Of a DNA stretch of 64,000 nt, positions 46,893-57,300 are shown one piece after another. Source of the DNA: Marinobacter halophilus (GTDB lineage Bacteria; Pseudomonadota; Gammaproteobacteria; Pseudomonadales; Oleiphilaceae); the NCBI RefSeq assembly GCF_003007685.1, contig NZ_PXNN01000003.1, positions 496,001 through 560,000 of the forward strand. The letters are read 5' to 3'. Positions within the stretch are counted from its first letter, which is position 1, and each line of letters begins with the position of its first letter. The position numbers were made by a program, and so were the translations under genes. Below the pieces are notes generated by a model, which saw nothing but the letters and a program-made list of their open reading frames with translations, was not told the DNA's origin and did not search any database.

Positions 46893-47852
46893 ATGACACT
46901 CACCGAGTTACGATACGTCGTTACGCTTGCCCGGGAAAGGCATTTTGGCCGTGCGGCAGAGCGTTGTCACGTCAGCCAGCCCACTCTGAGTGTGGCGGTC
47001 AAGAAGTTGGAAGAAGAGTTGGGTATCCCATTATTTGAGCGAAGCAAAAGCAGCATCCGTGTCACTGAAGTGGGTCAGCGCATCATTGACCAGGCCCAGC
47101 GGGTGCTGGATCAGGTGGGCGTCATCAAAGACATGGCTCAGGATGGCAAGAACCAGCTGAACTCACCACTGAAAGTGGGGGCCATTTACACCATCGGGCC
47201 CTATTTGTTTCCGCACCTGCTGCCGCAATTGCGCCGTGCCGCGCCGGAAATGCCGCTGTATATCGAAGAAAACTACACCGCCAGCCTGCGCCAGAAACTG
47301 CGACATTCCGATCTGGACGCCATCATTATCGCGCTGCCATTTGAAGAGCCGGAAGTGGTTACCCTGCCGCTCTACGATGAACCGTTCGTGGTACTGCTGC
47401 CGGCGGATCATGCGTTGGCCCATAACGATGAAATAACGCCCGAACAACTGTCTAAAGAGCAGCTGTTGTTGCTGGGTCCGGGTCACTGTTTCCGGGATCA
47501 GGTGCTCGAGTCCTGTCCGCCGCTGGTCGATGCCATCACCAAACGGGTTGACCATGGCACCCCGGAGCTGGTCACCGAGGGCAGCTCGCTGGAAACCATC
47601 CGCCACATGGTGGCCTCCGGTCTCGGCATCACGGTGCTGCCGTTGTCGGCTGCGACGGGCATGAAGTATCAGGAGGACATTCTGGTGGTGCGACCGTTTG
47701 CAGCGCCGGTACCGTTCCGGACAGTCGCACTGGCTTGGCGCGTCACCTTTCCGCGACCCAAAGCCATTGACGTGCTGTCGCTGGCGGCCAGCCAATGCCG
47801 GGTGATCGAACGGGCCACAACCGAAACGCCAGTGGTCGCTCAGCGCGCCTGA
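46893..47852 (+). CDS. oxyR: Hydrogen peroxide sensor OxyR
   Basis: A LysR-type regulator of 319 residues. The N-terminal winged helix-turn-helix (HFGRAAERCHVSQPTLSVAVKKLEE, written here in part) is followed by the regulatory domain. The peroxide-sensing cysteines fall at Cys199 and Cys208 (GHCF ... ESCPP), the same numbers as in E. coli OxyR. GGAG lies before the ATG at 46893. The in-frame extension to 46605 runs antisense through the SDR gene and is rejected. It is upstream of recG with an eight-base gap, so they are probably co-transcribed, as in pseudomonads. Confidence 0.96.
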   Translation: MTLTELRYVVTLARERHFGRAAERCHVSQPTLSVAVKKLEEELGIPLFERSKSSIRVTEVGQRIIDQAQRVLDQVGVIKDMAQDGKNQLNSPLKVGAIYTIGPYLFPHLLPQLRRAAPEMPLYIEENYTASLRQKLRHSDLDAIIIALPFEEPEVVTLPLYDEPFVVLLPADHALAHNDEITPEQLSKEQLLLLGPGHCFRDQVLESCPPLVDAITKRVDHGTPELVTEGSSLETIRHMVASGLGITVLPLSAATGMKYQEDILVVRPFAAPVPFRTVALAWRVTFPRPKAIDVLSLAASQCRVIERATTETPVVAQRA

Positions 47853-47860
47853 GGGCTTTT

Positions 47861-49936
47861 ATGACGTCATTGGATGACATTCCGGTTACCCAGCTCAAGG
47901 GCGTAGGAAGCGCCCTCGCGGAGACGCTCGCCAAACTGAGCATCCATTCTGTACAGGACTTGCTGTTCCACCTTCCCTATCGGTACGAAGATCGCACCCG
48001 TGTGGTGCCCATGGGCAGCCTGCGCATAGGCGACATTGCGGTGGTTGAAGGCGAGGTGATGAAAACCGATTTGGTCATGGGCCGCCGTCGCTCGCTGCAG
48101 GTAACGCTGCGGGATGACAGTGGCTTTCTGGTGATGCGCTTTTTCCACTTTAATGCAGCCCAGAAAAACCAGCTGGCGGAAGGCGCGAGCGTCCGCTGCT
48201 TTGGTGAGGTGCGACCTGGCCGGGCCGGTTATGAATTCTACCATCCGGAATATCAAGTTAGCCCGCCGCCGATGCCGGCTGCCGGTGAGGCAACCCTGAC
48301 CCCGGTGTACCCGCTGACCGAGGGTATCCAGCAACCCAGAGTGCGAGGTTTGTGCCAGCAGGCGCTGGGCTACCTGGAGCGTTTTCCGATCCGGGACTGG
48401 TTGCCACCGGATTTACTGACGGACTACCAGCTGCCCGGCATCACCGAGGCGGTCAGGCTGGTGCACTTGCCGCCGGCAGGCTCACCGGTGCATTTGTTGG
48501 TAGAGGGCCGCCACCCGGCCCAGCAGCGGCTGGTGATGGAAGAATTACTGGCCCATCAGCTCAGCCTGCTGCGGGTTCGCCAGCAAATCCAGGCCCGCCA
48601 GGCGTTGCCATTACTGCCGACCGGCGATCTGCCGGAACGGTTCCTTGAGCAACTGCCTTTCAAACTCACCGGTGCGCAAAAGCACGTGGTGCAGGACATC
48701 CGCCAGGACCTCAGTCAGCCAGTGCCGATGTTGCGCCTGGTGCAGGGCGATGTCGGCTCTGGTAAAACCGTGGTTGCCGCGCTGGCGGCGTTGCAGGCGC
48801 TGGGCTCCGGGGCGCAAGTGGCGCTGATGGCGCCGACCGAGATTCTGGCGGAGCAACACTTTCGCAATTTTCAGGATTGGCTGGAGCCTCTGGGCGTTAC
48901 GCTTGCCTGGTTGTCGGGCAAGGTCAAAGGCAGGGCTCGGCAAGAAGCGCTGGCGGCTGTGGCCGAGGGTCGTGCCCAAGTGGCCATCGGTACCCACGCA
49001 TTGTTTCAGGACGAGGTGCAATTCCAGCGCCTGGCCCTGGTGATTGTCGATGAGCAGCACCGCTTTGGTGTGCATCAACGCCTGGCCCTCAGAGAAAAGG
49101 GTGTTGGCGGCAGCCTGGCCCCCCATCAGCTGATCATGACAGCCACGCCGATCCCCAGAACCCTGGCCATGAGCGCCTATGCCGATCTGGATACCTCTGT
49201 GATTGACGAATTGCCCCCAGGACGCAAGCCCATCGAAACCATCGTGTTGCCGGACAGCCGTCGTGATGACATCGTCGAGCGGGTGCGCGGCGCTTGCCAG
49301 ACCGGCCGCCAGGCCTACTGGGTCTGCACCTTGATTGAGGAGTCTGAAGCCCTGCAGTGTCAGGCGGCAGAGGTGACCGCGCAGGAATTGTCAAAACGAC
49401 TGCCGGAGCTCAAAATTGGCCTGGTACATGGTCGCCTGAAAGCCCAGGACAAAGTCGATGTAATGGCGCGCTTCAAATCCGGAGAGCTCGACCTGCTGGT
49501 GGCCACCACCGTGATTGAGGTAGGCGTGGATGTACCCAACGCCTCGCTGATCATCGTCGAAAACCCGGAGCGCCTGGGTCTGGCTCAGTTACATCAACTG
49601 CGAGGTCGGGTTGGCCGGGGCGAACAGGCCAGTTTTTGTGTGTTGATGTACCATCCGCCACTGTCCAACAACGGCAAAGCCAGACTGCAGGCGTTGAGAG
49701 ACAGTCAGGACGGTTTTTTTATTGCTGAGAAAGATCTTGAAATCCGGGGCCCGGGAGAGGTGCTGGGCACGCGCCAAACCGGCTTGATGCAGTTCCGGCT
49801 GGCGGACTTCGAACGGGATAAGGGCTGGATAGAGCCCGTCAAAGAAATGGCGCCCGGACTGATGAAGCAGCCAAAAGCAGTCGACGCCCTGATCCGCCGC
49901 TGGCTCGGAGAAAACATCCGCTACGGTGAAGTGTGA
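47861..49936 (+). CDS. recG: ATP-dependent DNA helicase RecG
   Basis: RecG remodels stalled replication forks and Holliday junctions. The 691-residue protein has an N-terminal wedge/OB domain (PVTQLKGVGSALAETL, LPYRYEDRT). Helicase motif I is GDVGSGKTVVAALA, the DEQH box lies in IVDEQHRFG, and the C-terminal QLRGRVGRGEQASFC motif completes it. GAGGG overlaps the oxyR stop and serves as SD. Confidence 0.97.
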   Translation: MTSLDDIPVTQLKGVGSALAETLAKLSIHSVQDLLFHLPYRYEDRTRVVPMGSLRIGDIAVVEGEVMKTDLVMGRRRSLQVTLRDDSGFLVMRFFHFNAAQKNQLAEGASVRCFGEVRPGRAGYEFYHPEYQVSPPPMPAAGEATLTPVYPLTEGIQQPRVRGLCQQALGYLERFPIRDWLPPDLLTDYQLPGITEAVRLVHLPPAGSPVHLLVEGRHPAQQRLVMEELLAHQLSLLRVRQQIQARQALPLLPTGDLPERFLEQLPFKLTGAQKHVVQDIRQDLSQPVPMLRLVQGDVGSGKTVVAALAALQALGSGAQVALMAPTEILAEQHFRNFQDWLEPLGVTLAWLSGKVKGRARQEALAAVAEGRAQVAIGTHALFQDEVQFQRLALVIVDEQHRFGVHQRLALREKGVGGSLAPHQLIMTATPIPRTLAMSAYADLDTSVIDELPPGRKPIETIVLPDSRRDDIVERVRGACQTGRQAYWVCTLIEESEALQCQAAEVTAQELSKRLPELKIGLVHGRLKAQDKVDVMARFKSGELDLLVATTVIEVGVDVPNASLIIVENPERLGLAQLHQLRGRVGRGEQASFCVLMYHPPLSNNGKARLQALRDSQDGFFIAEKDLEIRGPGEVLGTRQTGLMQFRLADFERDKGWIEPVKEMAPGLMKQPKAVDALIRRWLGENIRYGEV

Positions 49937-50054
49937 ATCTGTCATGCTGTGCCGGCAGAATGTCGTGCTCTAGGCCACTAAATCAGAGTTGCTGTCTTGA
50001 TAATGCCTGCGAAATGCAGCCAAATAGATTTTGAACATTCATTCGGAGATCGTT

Positions 50055-51422
50055 ATGGAACTGCCCGTTGTGGTTCAACAAGCTCTTGGCGACAATGCCG
50101 CCGGTGTGTCATTGCGGAGTGTTGACCAGGTTCAGCCGCATCATCTGTTGCGAATGGTTTTGCTGAACGACAGCGAGGGTAATCTGCAGGCCATCTGCCG
50201 GCGCGATGACATGCTCGATCTTGAAGCGTTGAACAAGCACCTGGGGCGTGACTTGAGAATGATGCAACGTCGCGAGCAGGTGCGGGTCCGCCAGCGGTCC
50301 GGGCTGCAGGAATTACCGGCGCTGCCCTCGTTAACCGGTTGGCCGACGGTTGTTGATCAGCGTGTTGATCAACTGGAATCTGTTGCTCTGGAGCTGACCG
50401 ATCAGAAGCTGGCCATCGTTATGCCGGTGGTGGATTTTGTTCAGCTGACCACCAAGGCGGACCGCTTCGATTTTGCGGTAGAGACCAGCTCCATCTCAGT
50501 TAACCTGAGCAATCACGGCGCCGATCGTGATCAGCTGCATTCTGCCATCAAGAAGTTTACCAGTCTGCGTATACAGCAGCGCCTGGAAGACACGCTGGAG
50601 TTGCCGCCGTTGCCTGAAACCGCCCAGCGCATCATTCATCTTCGGGTTAATCCGAACGCGGTGATGGGTGATCTTGTGGATGTTGTTGAGAGTGATCCCA
50701 GCCTGGCCGCCCAGGTGGTCAGTTGGGCTTCCTCATCTTTCTACGCCGCTGCAGGGCAGGTGCGCTCAGTTCACGATGCGGTCTCTCGGGTGTTGGGCTT
50801 TGACCTGGTGATGAACCTGGCAATGGGTCTGGCCTTGGGCCGCGCGCTCAAGCATCCGAAGGACCACCCCGACGGTTACGTGGACTACTGGCAGCAGGCT
50901 ATCTGGCAGGCCCAGTCGGCAGGCATCCTTGCCAGCATGATGCCCCGAGGCAAGCGCCCCCTGTTTGGTCTGGCCTATCTGGCGGGGTTGCTGCACAACT
51001 TTGGCCATCTGGTCCTGGCCCAGGTGTTCCCGCCGCACTTCAAGCTGGTGTGCCGCTCGCTGGAAGTGAACCCTCACATCGACTCCAGCGTAATCGAGCA
51101 ATATCTGCTGGGCATCACCCGTGAGCAGATTGCCGCTCAGTTGATGGAAAACTGGGGCATGCCGGATGAAGTGACTCTGGCCATTCGCTACCAGAAGAAT
51201 CCGGCCTACGATGGACCTGAAAAAATTTATTCACGCCTGCTTTGGCTAGGGCGCCAGCTGTTGACGGCGCGAGGGGTTGCCCTGGGCGCTGGCGAACCTG
51301 TGGGTCAGGCTTTCTATGACGAGCTGGGCCTGAATCGAGAGGCGGTCGAAGAGCAATTTGACGAGTTGGTCAACAGCAAAGACAGCATCATGGCAATGGC
51401 TGGCATGATGGGTCAGCATTAA
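50055..51422 (+). CDS. YbaK-like plus HDOD domain signalling protein
   Basis: A 455-residue protein. The first 150 residues resemble the YbaK/ProX aminoacyl-tRNA deacylase fold. An HDOD domain (about 172-375) follows: LPPLPETAQRII, VESDPSLAAQVVSWA, and GLLHNFGHLVLAQ, where the HD of true phosphohydrolases is HN. HDOD proteins act as signalling scaffolds rather than enzymes. GGAG supports the ATG at 50055. It lies next to recG as in Pseudomonas. Confidence 0.82.
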   Translation: MELPVVVQQALGDNAAGVSLRSVDQVQPHHLLRMVLLNDSEGNLQAICRRDDMLDLEALNKHLGRDLRMMQRREQVRVRQRSGLQELPALPSLTGWPTVVDQRVDQLESVALELTDQKLAIVMPVVDFVQLTTKADRFDFAVETSSISVNLSNHGADRDQLHSAIKKFTSLRIQQRLEDTLELPPLPETAQRIIHLRVNPNAVMGDLVDVVESDPSLAAQVVSWASSSFYAAAGQVRSVHDAVSRVLGFDLVMNLAMGLALGRALKHPKDHPDGYVDYWQQAIWQAQSAGILASMMPRGKRPLFGLAYLAGLLHNFGHLVLAQVFPPHFKLVCRSLEVNPHIDSSVIEQYLLGITREQIAAQLMENWGMPDEVTLAIRYQKNPAYDGPEKIYSRLLWLGRQLLTARGVALGAGEPVGQAFYDELGLNREAVEEQFDELVNSKDSIMAMAGMMGQH

Positions 51423-51439
51423 CAATCAAGCCGGTCTGG

Positions 51440-51898
51440 TTAATCGAACCGATGATGCCGGATAGCCGTTGCCGCCCGGCGCACTTCATCGGAATGCGCC
51501 TGTTCCACCGCAAAACGTTCTTTATCCATTTTTTGCACAAACTTGGTGTCGGTGCCTTGCCGTGCGCGATGAGTGGGCATGTGCTGAATCTTGTCGTGAA
51601 CCACCTGGAACACCCGGTAGGGTGATTTTTCCAGCAACTCCGGCGCAACATAATCCAGCAGTCCTTTCAGACGCAGACACGCCTCCGAGTACTCCACCTG
51701 ATCTTCCTCTACCGCCATGGCAATGATGCGGATGCTCTCGATCATCTCGTCCCGGCGTTTGGCCTGGAACTCGTCAGTTTTCTTCTGACGCAAGCGGTGC
51801 TCAGAAATGGCCTTGCTCTGGCGCCAGATGAAGTACAGCAATACTGCGATAGCCACCAGGCCGATGGCTATGATGACCAGTTGTAGCCCTCTGGGCAT
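51440..51898 (-). CDS. DUF2489 membrane-anchored protein
   Basis: A 152-residue protein. One N-terminal membrane helix (about residues 7-26) is followed by a cytoplasmic helical domain with the DUF2489 pattern (DEMIESIRIIAMAVEEDQVEYSE ... in part). The C-terminal tail is histidine/arginine-rich (ATAIRHHRFD). Function unknown. It is convergent with the HDOD gene and follows the molybdopterin enzyme on the same strand. Confidence 0.8.
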   Translation of the reverse strand: MPRGLQLVIIAIGLVAIAVLLYFIWRQSKAISEHRLRQKKTDEFQAKRRDEMIESIRIIAMAVEEDQVEYSEACLRLKGLLDYVAPELLEKSPYRVFQVVHDKIQHMPTHRARQGTDTKFVQKMDKERFAVEQAHSDEVRRAATAIRHHRFD

Positions 51899-51923
51899 GT
51901 TGGGTCTCCCATTTCAGAATGAG

Positions 51924-54218
51924 TTACGCCGGTTCGCGTTGAGCCTCAGTTTGCCAGACTTTGACCTCCACTACCTGACCATTTAACACTGACGTGCCAG
52001 AAACCGGGTCAACCTCGGCGTCGTCCAGCACATCATTGATGCTGGCTCCGGCATGGGCACTGGCAACAGATTGACCGGTGCCCGGGCGGTCGTGGCCCCA
52101 ACCGTGGGGAATGGAGACCACACCCGGCATGATATCCTCAGTAATTTCGACGGGTAATACCACCGAGCGGCCACCGGAAAAGATCTGTGCTTGCTTGCCA
52201 TCCGAAAGATTTTGTTTGGCGGCGTCTTCCGGATGAATCATCAATGTGCAGCGGTTCTTGCCTTTAACCAAGCGCTTGCTGTTGTGCATCCACGAGTTGT
52301 TGCTGCGAACGTGGCGGCGACCAATCAGACGTAGGCCGTTACTCGGTGGTTGCTCCAGCAGCGCCTTCAGTCGCTCCACGTCGGCCAGATAGCGGCGTGG
52401 CGCGAGCTGGACTTTGCCATCCCGGGTAAACAGACGGTCAGGTAGGCTCGGTTGCAGCGGGCCCAGGTCCACCCCACTTGGGTAATCCTTGAGAGTGGAC
52501 AGCGACAAGCCTTTGGGTAGATTCTGCCAGCGCCGGTTCAGCGGGCTGAGTTTCACCAGACTTTGCAGTGGGTGACGCTTGGGCAGAATGCCCATGATCA
52601 GGTCAAGTGCCGGCTGAACCAGCTTACTGGCTTTGCCCAGGTTGGCGCCATAAGGGCCGGTTCGCAGCATGACATCCAGAATTGGGTCTGGCCCGAGTCG
52701 TTTGAAAGCTTGCCAGCCCAGCTCGGCACGCCAGGGCAGGCGGCCACCTTTGCGCGCCTGCTCCAGTCGGTGGGCCAGTTCCAGCAAAATCTGCCAGTCG
52801 TGACGGGTTTCGGAGCCCGGCTCAAACAGCGCCTCACTATATTTGGCGACGTTGCGAACGGCAAACAGGCTGAAAATCAGGTCGTAATGGCTGCGCTCCA
52901 GGGCGGCGGTTGGTGGCAGGATGACATCTGCATGGCGGGTGGTTTCATTGAGGTAGTAATCCACTGACACCATGAAGTCCAGGCCCTCCAGTGCCTGGTC
53001 CAGGCGTTGGCCGTTGGGGCTCGACAGCACCGGGTTGCCGGCAACCGTCACAAAGGCGCGTACCTGGCCTTCGCCGGTGGTCAGGATTTCGTCCGCCATG
53101 GTGCTGGCGGGGTATTCGCCGGCAAACTCCGGCAGCTTCCTCACCCGGCTGTGGCGCTTGCCGAAATGCCCGCTCTGGCCCGACATGGCCCCAAGCGCGA
53201 CCAGATCGACTGCCGGCTGAGTGAACAGCACCCCACCCGGAATATCCAGCTTGCCGGTAAGAATGTTCAGGCAATACGCCAGCCAGGTGGTGGTGCCACC
53301 GAAGGCCTGGGTGCTGGTGCCCATGCGGGTGTACAACGCCGCTTTTCGGGTGCCGGCCAGGTCTCTGGCCAGTTGGCGGATAGCCTCGGCGGATAGACCG
53401 GTGTGCTCTGCCACGGCGTCGGGCGCAAAGCTGAGACAGGCCAGGTGCAGCAGGTCAACATCCCTGATCAGCCGCTCGGCGGCCCCGGGGTTAACCAGTT
53501 TTTCGTCAAACAGGGTGTACACCATCGCCATTAACACCAGAGCATCGGTGCCCGGTCGAACAAAGTGAAACTCATCCGCCAGCTTTGCCGTCTCGGTTCG
53601 GCGAGGGTCAATCACCACCAGCTTGCCGCTCCGTTGCTTGAGCGCTTTCAGACGCCCACGAATATCCGGCACCGTCATCAGGCTGCCGTTAGAGGCCATC
53701 GGGTTGGCGCCAATGCAGATGAACAGGTCGGTGTTGTCGATATCCGGAATCGGGAACAGAATTTGATGTCCGAACATTTCCAGGCTTGCCAGCATGTGCG
53801 GCAACTGGTCATTGGAGGTGGCCGAGAACCGGTTCTGGGTGCCGATGGCCCGCAGGAACGGCAGGGTGGTCATCAGGGCACCGTGATTGTGCACGTTGGG
53901 GTTGCCCAGATAGACACCAACGCTGTTTTTACCATGCTCGCTGCGCACTTGGTGCAAGCGGCTGGCGACCAGGTCAAAAGCCTCATCCCAGGACATCTCT
54001 TGCCAGCCGTCGGCGGTTTTTCGCACCGGCTTGCGCAACCGCTCCGGATCCTCATGCAAATCTTGCAGAGCCACGGCCTTCGGGCAGATATGGCCCTGGC
54101 TTAAGGGGTCCTGCTCGTCACCCTTGATGGAGGCGATCTTGCCCTTCTGCACTTCGATGGCGACGCCACACATGGCTTCGCAGAGGTGACAGGTGCGGTA
54201 GTGAATGCCGTTTTGCAT
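51924..54218 (-). CDS. Molybdopterin-dependent oxidoreductase with N-terminal [4Fe-4S] cluster
   Basis: A DMSO-reductase-family enzyme of 764 residues. The N-terminal cluster cysteines are Cys10, Cys13, Cys17 and Cys45 (CHLCEAMC ... HICPKA). Molybdopterin domains follow, with a C-terminal dinucleotide-binding domain (VSIPHGWGHDRPGTG). There is no Tat signal, so it is probably cytoplasmic. The place that usually carries the Mo-ligating Cys/Sec reads FSATSNDQLP, without cysteine. GGGAGA six bases upstream selects the ATG at 54218. No partner subunit or chaperone lies nearby; the substrate is unknown. Confidence 0.86.
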   Translation of the reverse strand: MQNGIHYRTCHLCEAMCGVAIEVQKGKIASIKGDEQDPLSQGHICPKAVALQDLHEDPERLRKPVRKTADGWQEMSWDEAFDLVASRLHQVRSEHGKNSVGVYLGNPNVHNHGALMTTLPFLRAIGTQNRFSATSNDQLPHMLASLEMFGHQILFPIPDIDNTDLFICIGANPMASNGSLMTVPDIRGRLKALKQRSGKLVVIDPRRTETAKLADEFHFVRPGTDALVLMAMVYTLFDEKLVNPGAAERLIRDVDLLHLACLSFAPDAVAEHTGLSAEAIRQLARDLAGTRKAALYTRMGTSTQAFGGTTTWLAYCLNILTGKLDIPGGVLFTQPAVDLVALGAMSGQSGHFGKRHSRVRKLPEFAGEYPASTMADEILTTGEGQVRAFVTVAGNPVLSSPNGQRLDQALEGLDFMVSVDYYLNETTRHADVILPPTAALERSHYDLIFSLFAVRNVAKYSEALFEPGSETRHDWQILLELAHRLEQARKGGRLPWRAELGWQAFKRLGPDPILDVMLRTGPYGANLGKASKLVQPALDLIMGILPKRHPLQSLVKLSPLNRRWQNLPKGLSLSTLKDYPSGVDLGPLQPSLPDRLFTRDGKVQLAPRRYLADVERLKALLEQPPSNGLRLIGRRHVRSNNSWMHNSKRLVKGKNRCTLMIHPEDAAKQNLSDGKQAQIFSGGRSVVLPVEITEDIMPGVVSIPHGWGHDRPGTGQSVASAHAGASINDVLDDAEVDPVSGTSVLNGQVVEVKVWQTEAQREPA

Positions 54219-54320
54219 GAAGGCTCTCCCGGGTTTGTTGTTTTTAGGTTTCAAGTTGCAACCAGATTATCAGGAAATGGCCGCCAGGTGAAAGAAAGGA
54301 TAATGGCTGGGCAAAATCAC

Positions 54321-54358
54321 ACATAAAGAGGCCAGCTCAAAGGCTGGCCTCTTTATGT
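54321..54358. terminator. Terminator of the first porin/lipoprotein operon
   Basis: Perfect 16-bp stem ACATAAAGAGGCCAGC with loop TCAAAG. On the minus strand it ends the operon at 57653-54382. It shares the core AGGCCAGC/GCTGGCCT with the terminator at 59244. Confidence 0.88.
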
Positions 54359-54381
54359 CGGTATGTCTTCCAAGGCAGGGA

Positions 54382-57300
54382 TTACTGCTCGACAGGGATC
54401 TCTTTGATCGGGTTGGAGATGAAGTTAAGGTAAATGCCGCCTTCAGGAATGAACAGAGGGATCAGCACGGCCCCGGAGTTCTCGGTTGACCCGTCCAAGA
54501 GGTTCTCGCAGGCGGAGGTGTTGCCGAACAGCAACCCCCCCAGGCAACTGACAAGTTCAATGCCGGAATCGATGATCGCGGTTTCCGTACTGACCAGCAC
54601 ATTGATTTCCGGCGCGTTCTTGCTGCGCTGTTCAATCTGCATTCGGCCGTCGTCAAAGAAGGTAATAGGGCCATCTAGGTCGAGGGTAATAGGCAGGCTG
54701 TACAGGTTGTGTTGCAGCACGCCCTGCAGCGGCACTGTCAGGTTGGGCGCATCCAGGGTCAGCTCGGCGGTAGTTTTGAATAGTGGCCCACCGTTGTCAT
54801 CTTCAATGATGATGCCTTCGATCAAACCGTCCCGACGCCCCTCAGTGCCCTCGCTGTACCTCATTCTCAGTACCTGAGGGCCGGTAACCTGATCACCCAG
54901 TCCGTCCAGCACAACCGTCGCAGAGGTCGCGGCCAGCATGGTCGGGTAGAGCAGGATTCTGACCCCTTTTCTGTTGGTTTCCGGGTCAATCGCAGTGCCC
55001 GCCACTTCCGCATTCAGGCCGTAGGTCTGATAGATGAATTTGTCTCGGGGGCAATCGCCAGAGGTATCAGCAGCACAGCCTACGGCCGCTCCGGCGGGAG
55101 CACCCAGCACTGTAGCCTGCTTGTTTTCAACAAGAAGCTTCGCAGAGTTTTCGGAGGGCAAGAAGCCGCCCATACCATCGCTCTCGTGATTAAACGGCTC
55201 CAGGCAGCCTTCGCCACCGAGGGTGGGACAGTCGATCACAAAGTTCGAGTTGGTATCCCGGACCGGCAGGTTTCTCAGCGGTGTGAAAACCGAGGTTATG
55301 GCTTCCGAGCCCCGGAAATAGATCGTCATGTCCGGACCACCAATGGTTTCCGGGTTAACCAGCAAATCGGTCTTCAGGGGGAAGCCGCCCCCCAGTTCCG
55401 AGCAAATCGCAGCAGCGCAATCGCCCTCAGCGGTCGACGAACGTAGCGTGTAGCGATAGAAGCTGCCAACCTCCCAGGGCTGGTCCGGAAAGAAACGGAT
55501 ACGTTGATTGTTTTTCTCGATGCGGCCGCTAACGATGTCGCCCTCGCCGATGGCGGTTGAGGCGTCACTGATTTTCTCCACAACCAGGGTGTCGCTGTTG
55601 ATGGTGCCCGCTTGCATGGACTGTGAGAACGCCACGGCAATCGGCCGGTCCCTGGGCATGTCTGCGATCGGGAGCAGATCACCCGCCGGACCACCCGGCG
55701 CTGCATCCAGGCACTGGCCGTGGGTTCCGGCGTTCAGGTCCACCGCCGTGGTGACACAGGGGAACCCGGGATAGGTGGTCAGTGCGATGGGTGAGCGTTT
55801 CTCGACGCCGGCGTCTTCGTCTCCGGTGGAGGTCATTACGAATTCAAGGTCGGCGAATACCGCCGGATTGCCGGCAATGTCGGTTAACCCGCTCGCCGCT
55901 ACCCGATAGGCCGCGCCATGCTTCAGGCCACCTTTGGGATTGATGACCAAGGTCGTACCATCCAGCCTGGTTTCCAGATCGGTGACTGGAACTCCGCTTT
56001 CCAGCATGATGACGCCACCGGGCACTGAGGCGGGGTCCAGTGGCTCGTCGAAGTTAAGCACCACCGGGTCACCCGGGCGCTGCATGGACTGGCGGGTTTC
56101 GGGTACAGCATTGGCCGGGCCGGGCATCCAGCTCACCAGTTGTGGCGGGGTGATATCCAGCTCTCGCAACATGTCCGCATCCAGCACAGAGTCCACATCC
56201 GTGGCGGCCTGCAGGTGAAACGCAATGGTGGAGTCGGTGAACTCCTGGCCCAGGAGATTAGGTTCAACCATGCCTATGGCATCGATGGTCAGCACGCCAT
56301 CCTGAACCAGCGCAATGCCCCGGAGTTCCACGCCCAGCAGATCCTGAGACAAAGACGCATTCGGCTGCGCCTCTTCGGTGTTCATGGACACGTCCATAAA
56401 CAAGGTGATGTGGCGGGGTGCGTTCAGGTCATCGGTATATGGGTTCGGACTCATGTAACCGGAGGCATCCGACAACAGGGTGACTTTGATGTTGCCGGTC
56501 GTCTGCAGCTGGTTAGTGGTTGCGTTGAGAATGGGCACTTCGCCACCGATGCGGACATTCAGGCTGGTGCTGTTCAGAACGCTGCCCTTCGGCACCCTCA
56601 GTGGCAGCGCTTCGTCCGCCCGGAAGGCAGGAGCGAAAGCCAGTTCCGCATACAGGTCGCCGGTTTGTTGCGACGGGCCAGCTACGCCCTGAAGGACCGA
56701 ATTCAGGGTGACGCCGTTGATGATCTGGCCGTTGAGGACAGACTTGGTGGCCGCGTCAGGATCGGTCGCCGAGAGCAGTCCTGAGTCTACGGCGGTCTGT
56801 TGCAGAACCACGGTGGGGCCGGTATCCCGGGGCTGGAAACTGAACTCTTGGCTAAAGCGCTCACCGTCCGGGCCATTGGTCAGGCTCGGCAGGTTGGTCA
56901 CCTTGAGGGTGTAAGTTTCTCCGGCTTCTAGCACATCGGCCTTGCTGCCACAGTCTTCCGGTTGCGCCGTGACACACGGATCGACGGTAATCCGGTTACC
57001 TTTGACCAGCAGGGTTGAAGGCACTGCCTGGCCATCCGGCCCCAGCAGCTCAATGGTGCCGCCAAGCCTCTGCCAGTCCGGGTGTACCGGATGGGTCATG
57101 GCCAGCCGGAAGGTGGAAAAGTTCATTACCTGAAATGGGCCGGCCTGATCCGGCACTTGCCAGGCAACCCGGAAGGTTGTATCCGTATTGGCAAGGTCTG
57201 CGATGGGGGTGAAGTGGCCTCGGGTATCGAACTGAATGCCGGGTTCGCCGACGGCGCTGCGTGTCTCGATGGTTCGGCCACCCTCAGCGATGAGCGGTTG

